Assembly (NCBI RefSeq): GCF_030816915.1
Contig: NZ_JAUSYN010000002.1
Span: 2,431,501 to 2,495,500 of the forward strand
Source of the DNA: Streptomyces sp. B3I8
GTDB taxonomy: Bacteria; Actinomycetota; Actinomycetes; Streptomycetales; Streptomycetaceae
Length of the DNA: 64,000 nt
Reading direction: 5' to 3'
The position numbers and the translations under genes were made by a program. Under the pieces are notes generated by a model that saw only the letters and a list, made by a program, of their open reading frames with translations, made no database searches and had not been told where the DNA came from. Positions 42,287-49,702 of this stretch are shown here, in pieces; the first letter of the stretch is position 1; each line of letters starts with the position of its first letter.

Positions 42287-43159
42287 ATGACGGCAGCACG
42301 CATCCACCGCAAGGCGGTGGCCTGGGCCACGGCCACCGTTCTGGCCGGCCTCACCGCCCCGGCCCTGACCGCGAGCCCGGCCTCCGCGATACCGGCCTCC
42401 CCCACTCCGGTCACCGCGACGGCGACGACCACGGGCACGGGCACGGCAGCCGCAACGGCGACAACGAGCCCGTACGACTCCACGTACTACAAGAACGCCG
42501 TCGGCAAGACCGGCAGCAGCCTGAAGTCGGCCCTCCACACGATCATCAGCAACCAGACCAAGATCTCCTACTCCGCGGTCTGGAACGCGCTGAAGGTCAC
42601 CGACCAGGACCCGAACAACAGCAACAACGTGATCCTGCTGTACAGCGGCGTCTCCCGCAGCAAGTCGCTCAACGGCGGCGACGTCGGCGACTGGAACCGC
42701 GAGCACACCTGGGCCAAGTCCCACGGCGACTTCGGCGAGGTGACAGGCCCCGGCACGGACCTGCACCACCTGCGGCCCGCGGACGTCCAGGTCAACAGCA
42801 TCCGCGGCAACCTGGACTTCGACAACGGCGGCAGCACGGTGACCAACGGCGGCGGCAGCCGCGTGGACTCCGACTCCTTCGAACCGCGCGACGCGGACAA
42901 GGGCGACGTGGCCCGCATGATCCTCTACATGGCCGTGCGCTACGAGGGCGACGACGGCTTCGCCGACCTGGAGCCCAACGAGAAGGTCGACAACGGCAGC
43001 GCCCCGTACATCGGCAAGCTCGCCGTCCTGAAGGCGTGGAGCGAGCAGGACCCGCCGAGCGCCTTCGAGGAGAAGCGCAACGACGTCATCTACGACACCT
43101 ACCAGCACAACCGCAACCCGTTCATCGACCACCCGGAGTGGGTCGAGTCGATCTGGTAG
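42287..43159 (+). CDS. Secreted endonuclease I family nuclease
   Basis: A 290-residue secreted nuclease of the endonuclease I (EndA-like) family with a beta-beta-alpha metal fold. A signal peptide (AVAWATATVLAGLTAPALTA) and a Thr/Ala linker precede the catalytic part: WNREHTWAKSHGDF (catalytic His region), TDLHHLRPADVQVN and SIRGNLDFDNGG. These enzymes cut DNA or RNA with Mg2+ outside the cell, supplying phosphate and nucleotides or clearing biofilm DNA. The gene is followed by a hairpin terminator and stands alone, after the AraC/MFS pair. Confidence 0.9.
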   Translation: MTAARIHRKAVAWATATVLAGLTAPALTASPASAIPASPTPVTATATTTGTGTAAATATTSPYDSTYYKNAVGKTGSSLKSALHTIISNQTKISYSAVWNALKVTDQDPNNSNNVILLYSGVSRSKSLNGGDVGDWNREHTWAKSHGDFGEVTGPGTDLHHLRPADVQVNSIRGNLDFDNGGSTVTNGGGSRVDSDSFEPRDADKGDVARMILYMAVRYEGDDGFADLEPNEKVDNGSAPYIGKLAVLKAWSEQDPPSAFEEKRNDVIYDTYQHNRNPFIDHPEWVESIW

Positions 43160-43175
43160 GCACCGGCACGGTGGT

Positions 43176-43203
43176 CGAACACCCTCCCCCCACGGGGTGT
43201 TCG
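43176..43203 (+). terminator. Terminator hairpin after the endonuclease gene
   Basis: CGAACACCC at 43176-43184 pairs with GGGTGTTCG at 43195-43203 around a 10-base loop, 17 bases beyond the nuclease stop codon. Confidence 0.6.
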
Positions 43204-43236
43204 GCCGCCTCACCGGATTCCCGCCGAGGCGGAACG

Positions 43237-43388
43237 TCACAGCGTTCCGGCCCGCGCCACCCACCGTGTGGGCTGCCCCGTCGCCTCGGCCACCGTGTGA
43301 ACCCGCGTCCTGCTTCGCCCCCGGTCCCCAGGATCTCGGCGGCCTCGTCGAAGACCTCGTCATCGACTTCGAGATACAGCTTCGACAT
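43237..43388 (-). pseudogene. Decayed VapB-type antitoxin gene
   Basis: A leftward frame starts at ATG 43388 with an excellent Shine-Dalgarno (AGGAGGACAG) and reads MSKLYLEVDDEVFDEAAEIL, typical of the beta strand and first helix of VapB-like antitoxins. The frame then breaks. If one extra G is removed from the run GGGGG and one from GGG, it continues as GTGAKQDAVHTVAEATG and ends at TGA 43237, for a total of 49 residues, resembling the antitoxin helix. No VapC toxin gene is nearby. It is probably a degraded toxin-antitoxin remnant. Sequencing error in G runs is the alternative. Confidence 0.45.
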
Positions 43389-43496
43389 GACCTGTCCTCC
43401 TTGTGACCGGCGTACGCCTGAGGGATACGGGGCAAGGTGCCGGGGAGGCGTGTTCGGAGCCGGCTTCCACTCTTCCGAACGACCGGGGCGGATGCC

Positions 43497-44477
43497 TCAC
43501 CGCCCGTCGGCGTCTCCGCGCTCCTCCGCGATCCGCCGTGTCATCAGCGTCGTCAGCTCGTACGCCGTGTGGGACGCGGCGACCGAGGTGATCTCGGCGT
43601 GGTCGTAGGCGGGGGCGACCTCGACGACGTCGGCGGAGACCACGTTGCAGGCGGACAGGCCGCGCAGGATCTCCAGGAGTTCGCGGGAGGTCATGCCGCC
43701 CGCCTCCGGCGTGCCGGTGCCCGGGGCGTGGGCGGGGTCGAGGCAGTCGATGTCGATGGAGATGTAGAGGGGGCGGTCGCCGATGCGCTGCCTGAGCTGG
43801 TCGGCGACCTCGTCCGCGCCGCGCCGGTAGACGTCCGCCGACGTGACGATGCCGAAGCCCATCTTCTCGTCGTCGGTGAGGTCCTGCTTGCCGTAGAGCG
43901 GGCCGCGCGTGCCGACGTGGGAGAGGGCGGAGGTGTCGAGGATGCCCTCCTCGACCGCCCGCCGGAACGGGGTGCCGTGGGTGTACGCGGCGCCGAAGTA
44001 CGTGTCCCAGGTGTCGAGGTGGGCGTCGAAGTGGAGCAGGGCCACCGGGCCGTGCTTCTTCGCCACCGAGCGCAGCAGCGGCAGCGCGATGGTGTGGTCG
44101 CCGCCGAGGGTCATCAGGCGGGCGCCGGTGCCGAGGAGGTCGTCGGCGGCCGCCTCGATCGTCTCGACGGCCTCCTCGATGCGGAACGGGTTGGCGGCGA
44201 TGTCACCGGCGTCGGCGACCTGCGCAAGGGCGAACGGGGAGGCGTCCTGCGCCGGGTTGTAGGGGCGCAGCAGCCGGGACGCCTCGCGGATCGCGTTGCC
44301 GCCGAAGCGGGCGCCGGGCCGGTAGGAGACGCCGGAGTCGAAGGGCACGCCCACGACCGCGACGTCGGCGCGGCCGCCGACCTCGTCGAGCCGGGGCAGC
44401 CGGGCGAAGGTGGCCGGGCCCGCGTACCGGGGGACGCGGGAGGAGTCGACGGGGCCGCGGGGCGTCTCGCTGCTCAT
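43497..44477 (-). CDS. speB: Agmatinase (ureohydrolase family)
   Basis: A 326-residue arginase/agmatinase-family enzyme that hydrolyses agmatine to putrescine and urea with Mn2+. The Mn-binding motifs are visible: [16 protein letters not shown] and [19 protein letters not shown], then [18 protein letters not shown] 44477 begins [11 protein letters not shown]. Family members with the same motifs include guanidinobutyrase and guanidinopropionase, so agmatine specificity is likely but not certain. It faces an acyl-CoA dehydrogenase gene with a 288-base gap. Confidence 0.9.
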   Translation of the reverse strand: MSSETPRGPVDSSRVPRYAGPATFARLPRLDEVGGRADVAVVGVPFDSGVSYRPGARFGGNAIREASRLLRPYNPAQDASPFALAQVADAGDIAANPFRIEEAVETIEAAADDLLGTGARLMTLGGDHTIALPLLRSVAKKHGPVALLHFDAHLDTWDTYFGAAYTHGTPFRRAVEEGILDTSALSHVGTRGPLYGKQDLTDDEKMGFGIVTSADVYRRGADEVADQLRQRIGDRPLYISIDIDCLDPAHAPGTGTPEAGGMTSRELLEILRGLSACNVVSADVVEVAPAYDHAEITSVAASHTAYELTTLMTRRIAEERGDADGR

Positions 44478-44714
44478 GGGGCACTGTCTCTTTCTGCGTG
44501 CGGTGAGATGCCCGGTCGGGCGGGTGTTCGGGGTGCCGAGGGGGACCGCCGGCCGGGGCACGCACGCGGTGACGTGCGCGCTCACGACGATAAGGCCTCC
44601 TCCGAGGGACGCCGGGATCGCCGGCGGGTTCCACGGCCCCCGCGTGACGAGCGTTACGGCGCCGTCCCCGCACCCGCCCTGGACGCCGGTCCCTACCCGT
44701 CGGTACCTTGGTAT

Positions 44715-44734
44715 CTGAGCAAGCGCTTAGGCAG
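44715..44734 (+). promoter_or_regulatory. AAGCGCTT-centred palindrome upstream of an acyl-CoA dehydrogenase
   Basis: A 20-base interrupted palindrome with the perfect core AAGCGCTT and outer CTG/CAG matches lies 31 bases before the GTG start. Similar AAGCNCTT cores occur in TetR-family operators for fatty-acid and steroid genes in actinobacteria, as I recall. The cognate regulator is not in this window. Confidence 0.35.
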
Positions 44735-44765
44735 GCTCACGCAGGCGACGTTCGAGGAGGCGGCA

Positions 44766-45923
44766 GTGCGCCGTACGGTGTTCAACGAGGATCACGAGGC
44801 GTTCCGGGAGACCCTCCGCGCCTTCATCGAGGCCGAGGTCGTACCGGCGTACGACGAGTGGTTCACGCAGGGCATCGTGCCCCGCGAGTTCTACTACAAG
44901 CTCGCCGAGCTGGGCCTCTTCGGCATCAACGTGCCCGAGGAGTTCGGCGGCGCCGGTCTGGAGAGCCACAAGTTCGAGGCCGTCCAGTACGAGGAGACCG
45001 CCCGCGCGGGCGTCACCTTCGGCGGCTCCGGCGTGCACGTCCTGCTCGCGCTCCCCTACATCAAGATGCTCGCCACCGACGAGCAGAAGAAGCGCTACCT
45101 GCCGAAGTTCGTCTCCGCCGAGGAGATGTGGGCGATCGCGATGACCGAGCCGGGCACCGGCTCCGACCTCGCCGGCATGAAGACCACCGCCAAGCTCAGC
45201 GAGGACGGCACGCACTACGTCCTCAACGGCGCCAAGACCTTCATCACCGGCGGCGTCCACGCCGACCGCGTCATCGTCTGCGCCCGCACCGCCCCGTCGA
45301 CCGCCGAGGACCGCCGCTTCGGCATCTCCCTCTTCGCCGTCGACACCAAGTCCGAGGGCTACTCGGTCGGCCGCAAGCTGGACAAGCTGGGCCTGAAGAC
45401 CTCCGACACCGCCGAGCTCGCGTTCGTCGACGTCAAGGTCCCGGCCGAGGACCTGCTCGGCGAGGAGAACAAGGGCTTCCACTACCTCGGCGCCAACCTG
45501 CCCTCCGAGCGCTGGGGCATCGCCTTCGGCGCGTACGCGCAGGCCAAGGCCGCCGTCCGGTTCGCCAAGGAGTACGTGCAGGACCGCACGGTCTTCGGCA
45601 AGACCGTCGCCAGCTTCCAGAACACCAAGTTCGAGCTGGCCGCCTGCCAGGCCGAGGTGGACGCCGCCGAGGCGGTCGCCGACCGCGCCCTGGAGGCCCT
45701 GGACGCCGGTGAGCTGACGGCGGCCGAGGCCGCCTCCGCCAAGCTGTTCTGCACCGAGGTCGCCCACCGCGTCATCGACCGCTGCCTCCAGCTCCACGGC
45801 GGCTACGGCTACATGAACGAGTACCCGATCGCCCGCCTGTACGCCGACAACCGGGTCAACCGCATCTACGGCGGCACCAGCGAGATCATGAAGTCGATCA
45901 TCGCGAAGAACATGGGCCTGTGA
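44766..45923 (+). CDS. Acyl-CoA dehydrogenase (LCAD/IVD-type catalytic Glu)
   Basis: A 385-residue flavin-dependent acyl-CoA dehydrogenase. The FAD and substrate motifs AMTEPGTGSDLAGMKTTA and FITGGVHADRVIV are normal. The C-terminal helix reads IYGGTSEI, where the SCAD/MCAD-type catalytic Glu (usually YEGTSE) is Gly. Instead Glu appears in LPSERWGIA, the position used by long-chain and isovaleryl-CoA dehydrogenases. The natural substrate is therefore probably a long or branched acyl-CoA. GTG 44766 has GAGGAGG upstream; a much longer upstream frame is not credible. It is followed by a thioesterase gene. Confidence 0.92.
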   Translation: MRRTVFNEDHEAFRETLRAFIEAEVVPAYDEWFTQGIVPREFYYKLAELGLFGINVPEEFGGAGLESHKFEAVQYEETARAGVTFGGSGVHVLLALPYIKMLATDEQKKRYLPKFVSAEEMWAIAMTEPGTGSDLAGMKTTAKLSEDGTHYVLNGAKTFITGGVHADRVIVCARTAPSTAEDRRFGISLFAVDTKSEGYSVGRKLDKLGLKTSDTAELAFVDVKVPAEDLLGEENKGFHYLGANLPSERWGIAFGAYAQAKAAVRFAKEYVQDRTVFGKTVASFQNTKFELAACQAEVDAAEAVADRALEALDAGELTAAEAASAKLFCTEVAHRVIDRCLQLHGGYGYMNEYPIARLYADNRVNRIYGGTSEIMKSIIAKNMGL

Positions 45924-45984
45924 GGGCTCCGGCCCGACACCGCCCGCGGAGAACGCGCAGGACAGAGCAGGATAGAACTGACAC

Positions 45985-46866
45985 ATGAGTCAGGCACTTC
46001 AGTCGCTGCTCGATCTGCTCGACCTCGAGCGCATCGAGCAGGACATCTTCCGCGGCCCCTCCCGGCCCGCCGTCGTCCCCCGGGTCTTCGGCGGGCAGGT
46101 CGCCGCGCAGGCGCTGGTCGCCGCCGGCCGCACGGTCCCCGAGGACCGGCACGCGCACTCCCTGCACGCGTACTTCCTGCGGCCCGGCGACCCCGGCGCG
46201 CCGATCGTCTACACCGTCGACCGCATCCGCGACGGCCGTTCCTTCACCACCCGGCGGGTGGTCGCGGTCCAGCACGGGCAGCCGATCTTCCACCTCTCCG
46301 CCTCCTTCCAGCTGCTGGAAGAGGGGCTGGACCACCAGGCCCCGATGCCGTCCGCCCCGGACCCGGCGGCCCTGCCCACCTCCGCCGAACGGCTGCGCGC
46401 CTACGACCACCTGCCCCCGCTGGTCGTCGAACGGTTCCTGGAGGCCCGCGAGGCGGTCGACCTGCGGTACGTCGACGAGCCGCCGTACGGCCGCTTCGGC
46501 GAGCCGCGCGAGCCGCACTCCCAGGTGTGGTTCCGCACCAACGGCAAGCTGGAGGGCGCGACCGACACGCCCCTGCTGCACGTCGTCCTCGCCACCTACG
46601 TCTCCGACATGACCCTCCTCGACTCCGTCCTGCTCGCGCACGGCCGGGGCGGCTGGGCGGTCGGGGACGTCGTCGGCGCCTCGCTGGACCACGCGATGTG
46701 GTTCCACCGGCCCTTCCGGGCCGACGAGTGGCTGCTGTACGACCAGGAGTCCCCGTCGGCCTCCGGAGGGCGCGGCCTGGGCCAGGCCCGCATCTACACC
46801 CAGGACGGCACCCTGGCGATATCGGTGATCCAGGAGGGCGTGGTCCGCGTCCCGCGGGAACACTGA
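45985..46866 (+). CDS. tesB: Acyl-CoA thioesterase II
   Basis: A 293-residue TesB-type thioesterase made of two hot-dog domains, which hydrolyses medium- to long-chain acyl-CoAs to free acids and CoA. Landmarks are DIFRGPSRP, RVFGGQVAAQALVAA, HSLHAYFLRPGDP, YTVDRIRDGRSFTTRRVVA, and the second domain DHAMWFHRPFRADEWLLY with the expected catalytic Asp. It lies 61 bases after the acyl-CoA dehydrogenase on the same strand. A 15-base tandem duplication spans its stop codon region. Confidence 0.93.
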   Translation: MSQALQSLLDLLDLERIEQDIFRGPSRPAVVPRVFGGQVAAQALVAAGRTVPEDRHAHSLHAYFLRPGDPGAPIVYTVDRIRDGRSFTTRRVVAVQHGQPIFHLSASFQLLEEGLDHQAPMPSAPDPAALPTSAERLRAYDHLPPLVVERFLEAREAVDLRYVDEPPYGRFGEPREPHSQVWFRTNGKLEGATDTPLLHVVLATYVSDMTLLDSVLLAHGRGGWAVGDVVGASLDHAMWFHRPFRADEWLLYDQESPSASGGRGLGQARIYTQDGTLAISVIQEGVVRVPREH

Positions 46867-46888
46867 CATGCAGAACACTGACATGCAT
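46859..46888 (+). repeat. 15-base tandem duplication at the tesB stop codon
   Basis: AACACTGACATGCAG at 46859-46873 is directly repeated as AACACTGACATGCAT at 46874-46888. The first copy contains the tesB stop codon and the second leads into the ATG of the next reading frame. Confidence 0.75.
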
Positions 46889-47008
46889 GGGGCAAAGGGA
46901 CAGGGACGCGGGCAGGGGCAGCGACGCCGGCACCGACGCGGGCGCGGCTGAGGACAGCGGTGAGCGGGGCCGCGGGGACGGTGGGGGCGGCGGCGAGAGC
47001 ACCTTCAC

Positions 47009-47932
47009 GTGGTCGTCGCCGCCCTCGCCAATCTGGGGATCGCGGTGGCCAAGGCCGTCGCGGGGCTGATCAGCGGCTCCAGCGCGATGCTGTCGGAGGC
47101 CGCGCACTCGGTCGCCGACACCGTCACCGAGGTACTGCTGCTCACCGCGCTCAAACGCAGCGCGAGACCGGCCGACGAGGACCACCCGCTCGGCTACGGC
47201 CCCGAGCGCTACATCTGGGCCCTGCTCGCCGCCGTCGCCACGTTCGTCGGCGGCGCGGTCTTCTCCCTCTACGACGGCGTCCACACCCTGACAGCGGGCG
47301 AGGAGCTCGGCGACCCGCTCGTCTCCTACCTCGTGCTCGCGGTCGCCTTCCTCCTGGAGGGCTTCTCGCTGCGCACGGCGGTACGCCAGGCACGCGGGGC
47401 GGCCGCCGGCCTGAAGGTGCCCTTCGGGCGCTATCTGCGGCGCACCAGCGACACCGCCGTCAAGGCGGTCGTCATGGAGGACTCGGCGGCCCTGATCGGC
47501 CTGCTGCTCGCGGCCGGCGGCCTGCTCGGCGGGCAGCTCACCGGCTCCGGGGTGTGGGACGGCGTCGCCTCCCTGTGCATCGGCGTACTGCTGCTGTACG
47601 TCGCCCGGGTGCTGGGCCGGTCCAACGCCGAGCTGCTCATCGGGCGCCCGCTGCCCCGCTCCGTACGCATGGGCATCCGGGAGGAGCTGGTGGCGGTTGA
47701 GCACATCGAGGCCGTACTGGAGCTGACGACGCTGGTGCAGGGGCCGACGGAGGCGCTGGTGGCGGCCAAGGTCGACTTCCGGGACGTGTCGACGGCGGCC
47801 CAGATCGAGTGGGCGTGCGAGCAGGCCGAGCGGCGGCTGCGAGAACGGTTCCCCTCGGTGAGCCGGGTCTACCTGGACCCGACACCGGGGTTCGCGCAGC
47901 CACGGGACGAGGGGCTGCGCCCCTGGCCGTGA
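47009..47932 (+). CDS. Cation diffusion facilitator transporter, N-terminus frameshifted
   Basis: A 307-residue cation efflux (CDF) protein: helices VVVAALANLGIAVAKAVAGL and SAMLSEAAHSVADTVTEVLLL, the AEAAHSxxD-like metal site with the conserved HSVAD, HPLGYGPERYIW with a second metal pair, and a C-terminal cytoplasmic domain. CDF proteins exchange Zn2+, Co2+ or Fe2+ for protons. A different frame from ATG 46887 encodes a low-complexity leader ending GGGESTFT and continues perfectly into VVVAALANL if one G is restored at about 47009 (ACGTGG for ACGGTGG). The gene probably spanned 46887-47932 before a 1-base deletion. The GTG at 47009 has a poor ribosome-binding site. Confidence 0.85.
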   Translation: MVVAALANLGIAVAKAVAGLISGSSAMLSEAAHSVADTVTEVLLLTALKRSARPADEDHPLGYGPERYIWALLAAVATFVGGAVFSLYDGVHTLTAGEELGDPLVSYLVLAVAFLLEGFSLRTAVRQARGAAAGLKVPFGRYLRRTSDTAVKAVVMEDSAALIGLLLAAGGLLGGQLTGSGVWDGVASLCIGVLLLYVARVLGRSNAELLIGRPLPRSVRMGIREELVAVEHIEAVLELTTLVQGPTEALVAAKVDFRDVSTAAQIEWACEQAERRLRERFPSVSRVYLDPTPGFAQPRDEGLRPWP

Positions 47933-47987
47933 GCTCCCGGGCCCGCCCGCCGTCGGCCCCGCTCGTCGTGCTCGCCGTCGCCGTCGG

Positions 47988-48788
47988 TCAGAGCAGCCCC
48001 GCCTGGTCCAGCAGGTACGCCGTCATCGGGTCGTAGTGGCGGGGGCTGGTGACGTGGTCGTCGAGGGGGACGGCGACCTGGAGCGTGCCCTCGGACTCGG
48101 CGAGGAAGAGGGCGGGGTCGTTGCAGTCGGCGTAACCGACGGCGTCGACGCCGTCCTGGGCGGCGCGGCCGGCCCAGCCGTGGTCGGCGACGACCAGGTC
48201 GGGCGCCGGGTCGCCGTCGCGCTCCAGGCCCTGGAGGATCGCCCGCATCGGGTCGCCCGAGTGGGTGTGCCAGAGGCTGGCACCGTGTTCGAGGACGGCG
48301 ACGTCGGCGAGTTGCCAGACGTACCCCTCGTCGGTCCGCAGGCCCTCGGGGATCACGACGATGTCGCAGCCGGCGGCGCGCAGGGCGGCGGCGGTGGCAC
48401 GGTGGACGTCCAGGAGGCCGCCGGGGTGACCGGTGGCGAACAGGACGCGCTGACGGCCGTCGGCGGCCTTGCGCAGCCGGGCCGCCATGCGGTCCAGGGC
48501 GTCGACGGTGAGCTCGGGGTCGATGGTGTCCTGGCCGTAGCGGTACTCGGGGTCGTCGTTGACGCCGACGCGTTCCGCCATGACCGCGAGGACGTCCTGC
48601 TCGTCGGTCCAGCGGTCGCCGAGCTCCAGCCCGAGCCAGAAGTTGCGGTCGCCGTTGGCCAGTTTGCGGTAGTGGGAGAGGTTGTTCTCGCGGGGGGTGG
48701 CGACGTCGCCCGCGATGCGGGTGCGGACGAGATGGGCGATGAGGTCGGCGCGGCTGGGGGACGTCCCGGGTATCGGCATGCCCCCCAT
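47988..48788 (-). CDS. Conserved Streptomyces protein, probably phosphatase-like
   Basis: A 266-residue cytoplasmic protein with no signal peptide. Features are PRENNLSHYRKLANGDRNFWLGLELGDRW, VLFATGHPGGLLDVHRATAAAL, DIVVIPEGLRT, and VVADHGWAGRAAQDGVDAVGYADCNDPA. I recall homologues labelled phosphatase, but I cannot see a classical HAD, PP2C or PHP motif, so that label is weak. The VLFATGHPGG and VVADHGWAG segments could be nucleotide- or metal-binding loops. ATG 48788 has GAGGAAG eight bases upstream. It converges with the cation efflux gene. Confidence 0.75.
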   Translation of the reverse strand: MGGMPIPGTSPSRADLIAHLVRTRIAGDVATPRENNLSHYRKLANGDRNFWLGLELGDRWTDEQDVLAVMAERVGVNDDPEYRYGQDTIDPELTVDALDRMAARLRKAADGRQRVLFATGHPGGLLDVHRATAAALRAAGCDIVVIPEGLRTDEGYVWQLADVAVLEHGASLWHTHSGDPMRAILQGLERDGDPAPDLVVADHGWAGRAAQDGVDAVGYADCNDPALFLAESEGTLQVAVPLDDHVTSPRHYDPMTAYLLDQAGLL

Positions 48789-48802
48789 TGTGTACGCTTC
48801 CT

Positions 48803-48900
48803 CACCCCCGCCGCCCCTGCCCTTCCCGTCCCCGCGGGCAAGCCCCCGGACCCCCGAAAGATCGCGCGGTTCCCCACGCCTCTCGACAGCCAGGGGGCGC
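48803..48900. repeat. Streptomyces-type GC-rich intergenic repeat, copy C
   Basis: It begins CTCACCCCCGCCGCCCCTGCCC, continues AAGCCCCCGGACCCCCGAAAGATCGCGCGGTTCCCC and ends GGGGCGCCCCC. The first 20 bases and the GCGGTTCCCC block match copies at 3293 and 19856. It fills the gap between two leftward genes. Confidence 0.5.
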
Positions 48901-48996
48901 CCCCCGTTCTTTCAGCGACGCGGGGAACCGCGCTCGGCCACGACGCAGCCGCAGCCGCCGACTCGCAGAAGTCCCCGAGCCGCAAGGCGCCCCCGC

Positions 48997-49617
48997 TCAG
49001 CCCGTCGCAGGCGACTCCGCAGGCGACCCCGCCGCCGAGGCGAACGCGCCGCGGGCCATGCCCCGCAGCAGCTCCGCCGTCGCCGCGCGGCCCGGCAGCG
49101 CACGCGGCCGGGCGCCCATGTGCGGCGTGCTGTTCAGCAGGCCGAAGACCGCGTGGACCGCCGCCCGGGCGACGGCTTCCAGTACCCCCGGATACACCTC
49201 CCGCAGCACCTCCACCCACAGCTCCACGTACTGCCGTTGCAGCTGCCGTACGAGCTTGCGGTCGGTGTCGCGGAGGCGGTCCAGCTCGCGGTCGTGCAGG
49301 GTGATGAGCGGGCGGTCGTCGAGCGCGAAGTCGATGTGGCCCTCGATGAGCGAGTCGAGCACCGCCTCGGGGTCGCCGGCCGCCTCCGCGGCCCGCCTTC
49401 GGCCGCCGGTCAGGAGCTGCCCGCTGATCCCGACCAGCAGTTCCGCCAGCATCGCGTCCTTGCCGGCGAAGTGCCGGTAGAGCCCGGGGCCGCTGATGCC
49501 GACCGCGGCGCCTATCTCGTCGACGCCCACGCCGTGGAAGCCGCGTTCGGCGAAGAGGCGGGCGGCTTCCTTGAGGATCTGCTCGCGTCGGGTGGGCGCG
49601 TCGGTTCTCGTGGCCAT
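48997..49617 (-). CDS. TetR-family regulator of the leucine-catabolism operon
   Basis: A 206-residue TetR-family repressor. The N-terminal DNA-binding domain (RREQILKEAARLFAERGFHGVGVDEIGAAVGISGPGLYRHFAGKD) is canonical; the C-terminal part is a ligand-binding helical bundle. It is divergent from the carboxylase operon, and two matching palindromes lie in the 85-base gap, so it most likely represses that operon and itself, releasing on an acyl-CoA intermediate. ATG 49617 (MATRTDAPTRRE) is preferred; ATG 49635 would add MSRIDF. Neither has a strong Shine-Dalgarno. Confidence 0.9.
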   Translation of the reverse strand: MATRTDAPTRREQILKEAARLFAERGFHGVGVDEIGAAVGISGPGLYRHFAGKDAMLAELLVGISGQLLTGGRRRAAEAAGDPEAVLDSLIEGHIDFALDDRPLITLHDRELDRLRDTDRKLVRQLQRQYVELWVEVLREVYPGVLEAVARAAVHAVFGLLNSTPHMGARPRALPGRAATAELLRGMARGAFASAAGSPAESPATG

Positions 49618-49639
49618 GAAATCGATTCTAGACATCCAC

Positions 49640-49684
49640 GTTAGCGGTCGTTAACCTGGTCGCAGTGCGTTAACGCTCATTAAC
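49640..49684 (+). promoter_or_regulatory. Two TetR operators in the divergent promoter
   Basis: GTTAGCGGTCGTTAAC at 49640-49655 and GTTAACGCTCATTAAC at 49669-49684 share 12 of 16 bases and are each imperfect palindromes with GTTA and TTAAC ends. They start 29 bases apart, just upstream of the carboxylase ATG (49703), and are the only A/T-rich islands in the gap. This is the expected layout for a TetR repressor controlling both neighbours. Confidence 0.8.
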
Positions 49685-49702
49685 ACGTGAGGGGACCGCA
49701 GG

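Larger units (their letters stand above)
43160..43496. other. Intergenic region with terminator and antitoxin remnant
   Basis: 337 bases between the nuclease and the agmatinase gene. It contains the nuclease terminator (43176-43203), a decayed VapB-like antitoxin reading (43237-43388, leftward), and about 100 bases before the agmatinase stop with no recognised feature. Confidence 0.6.

Noticed and set aside
43437..44765. Long frame leading into the acyl-CoA dehydrogenase
   Set aside because: It is antisense to agmatinase, which has all metal motifs; the dehydrogenase starts at GTG 44766 with a strong ribosome-binding site.
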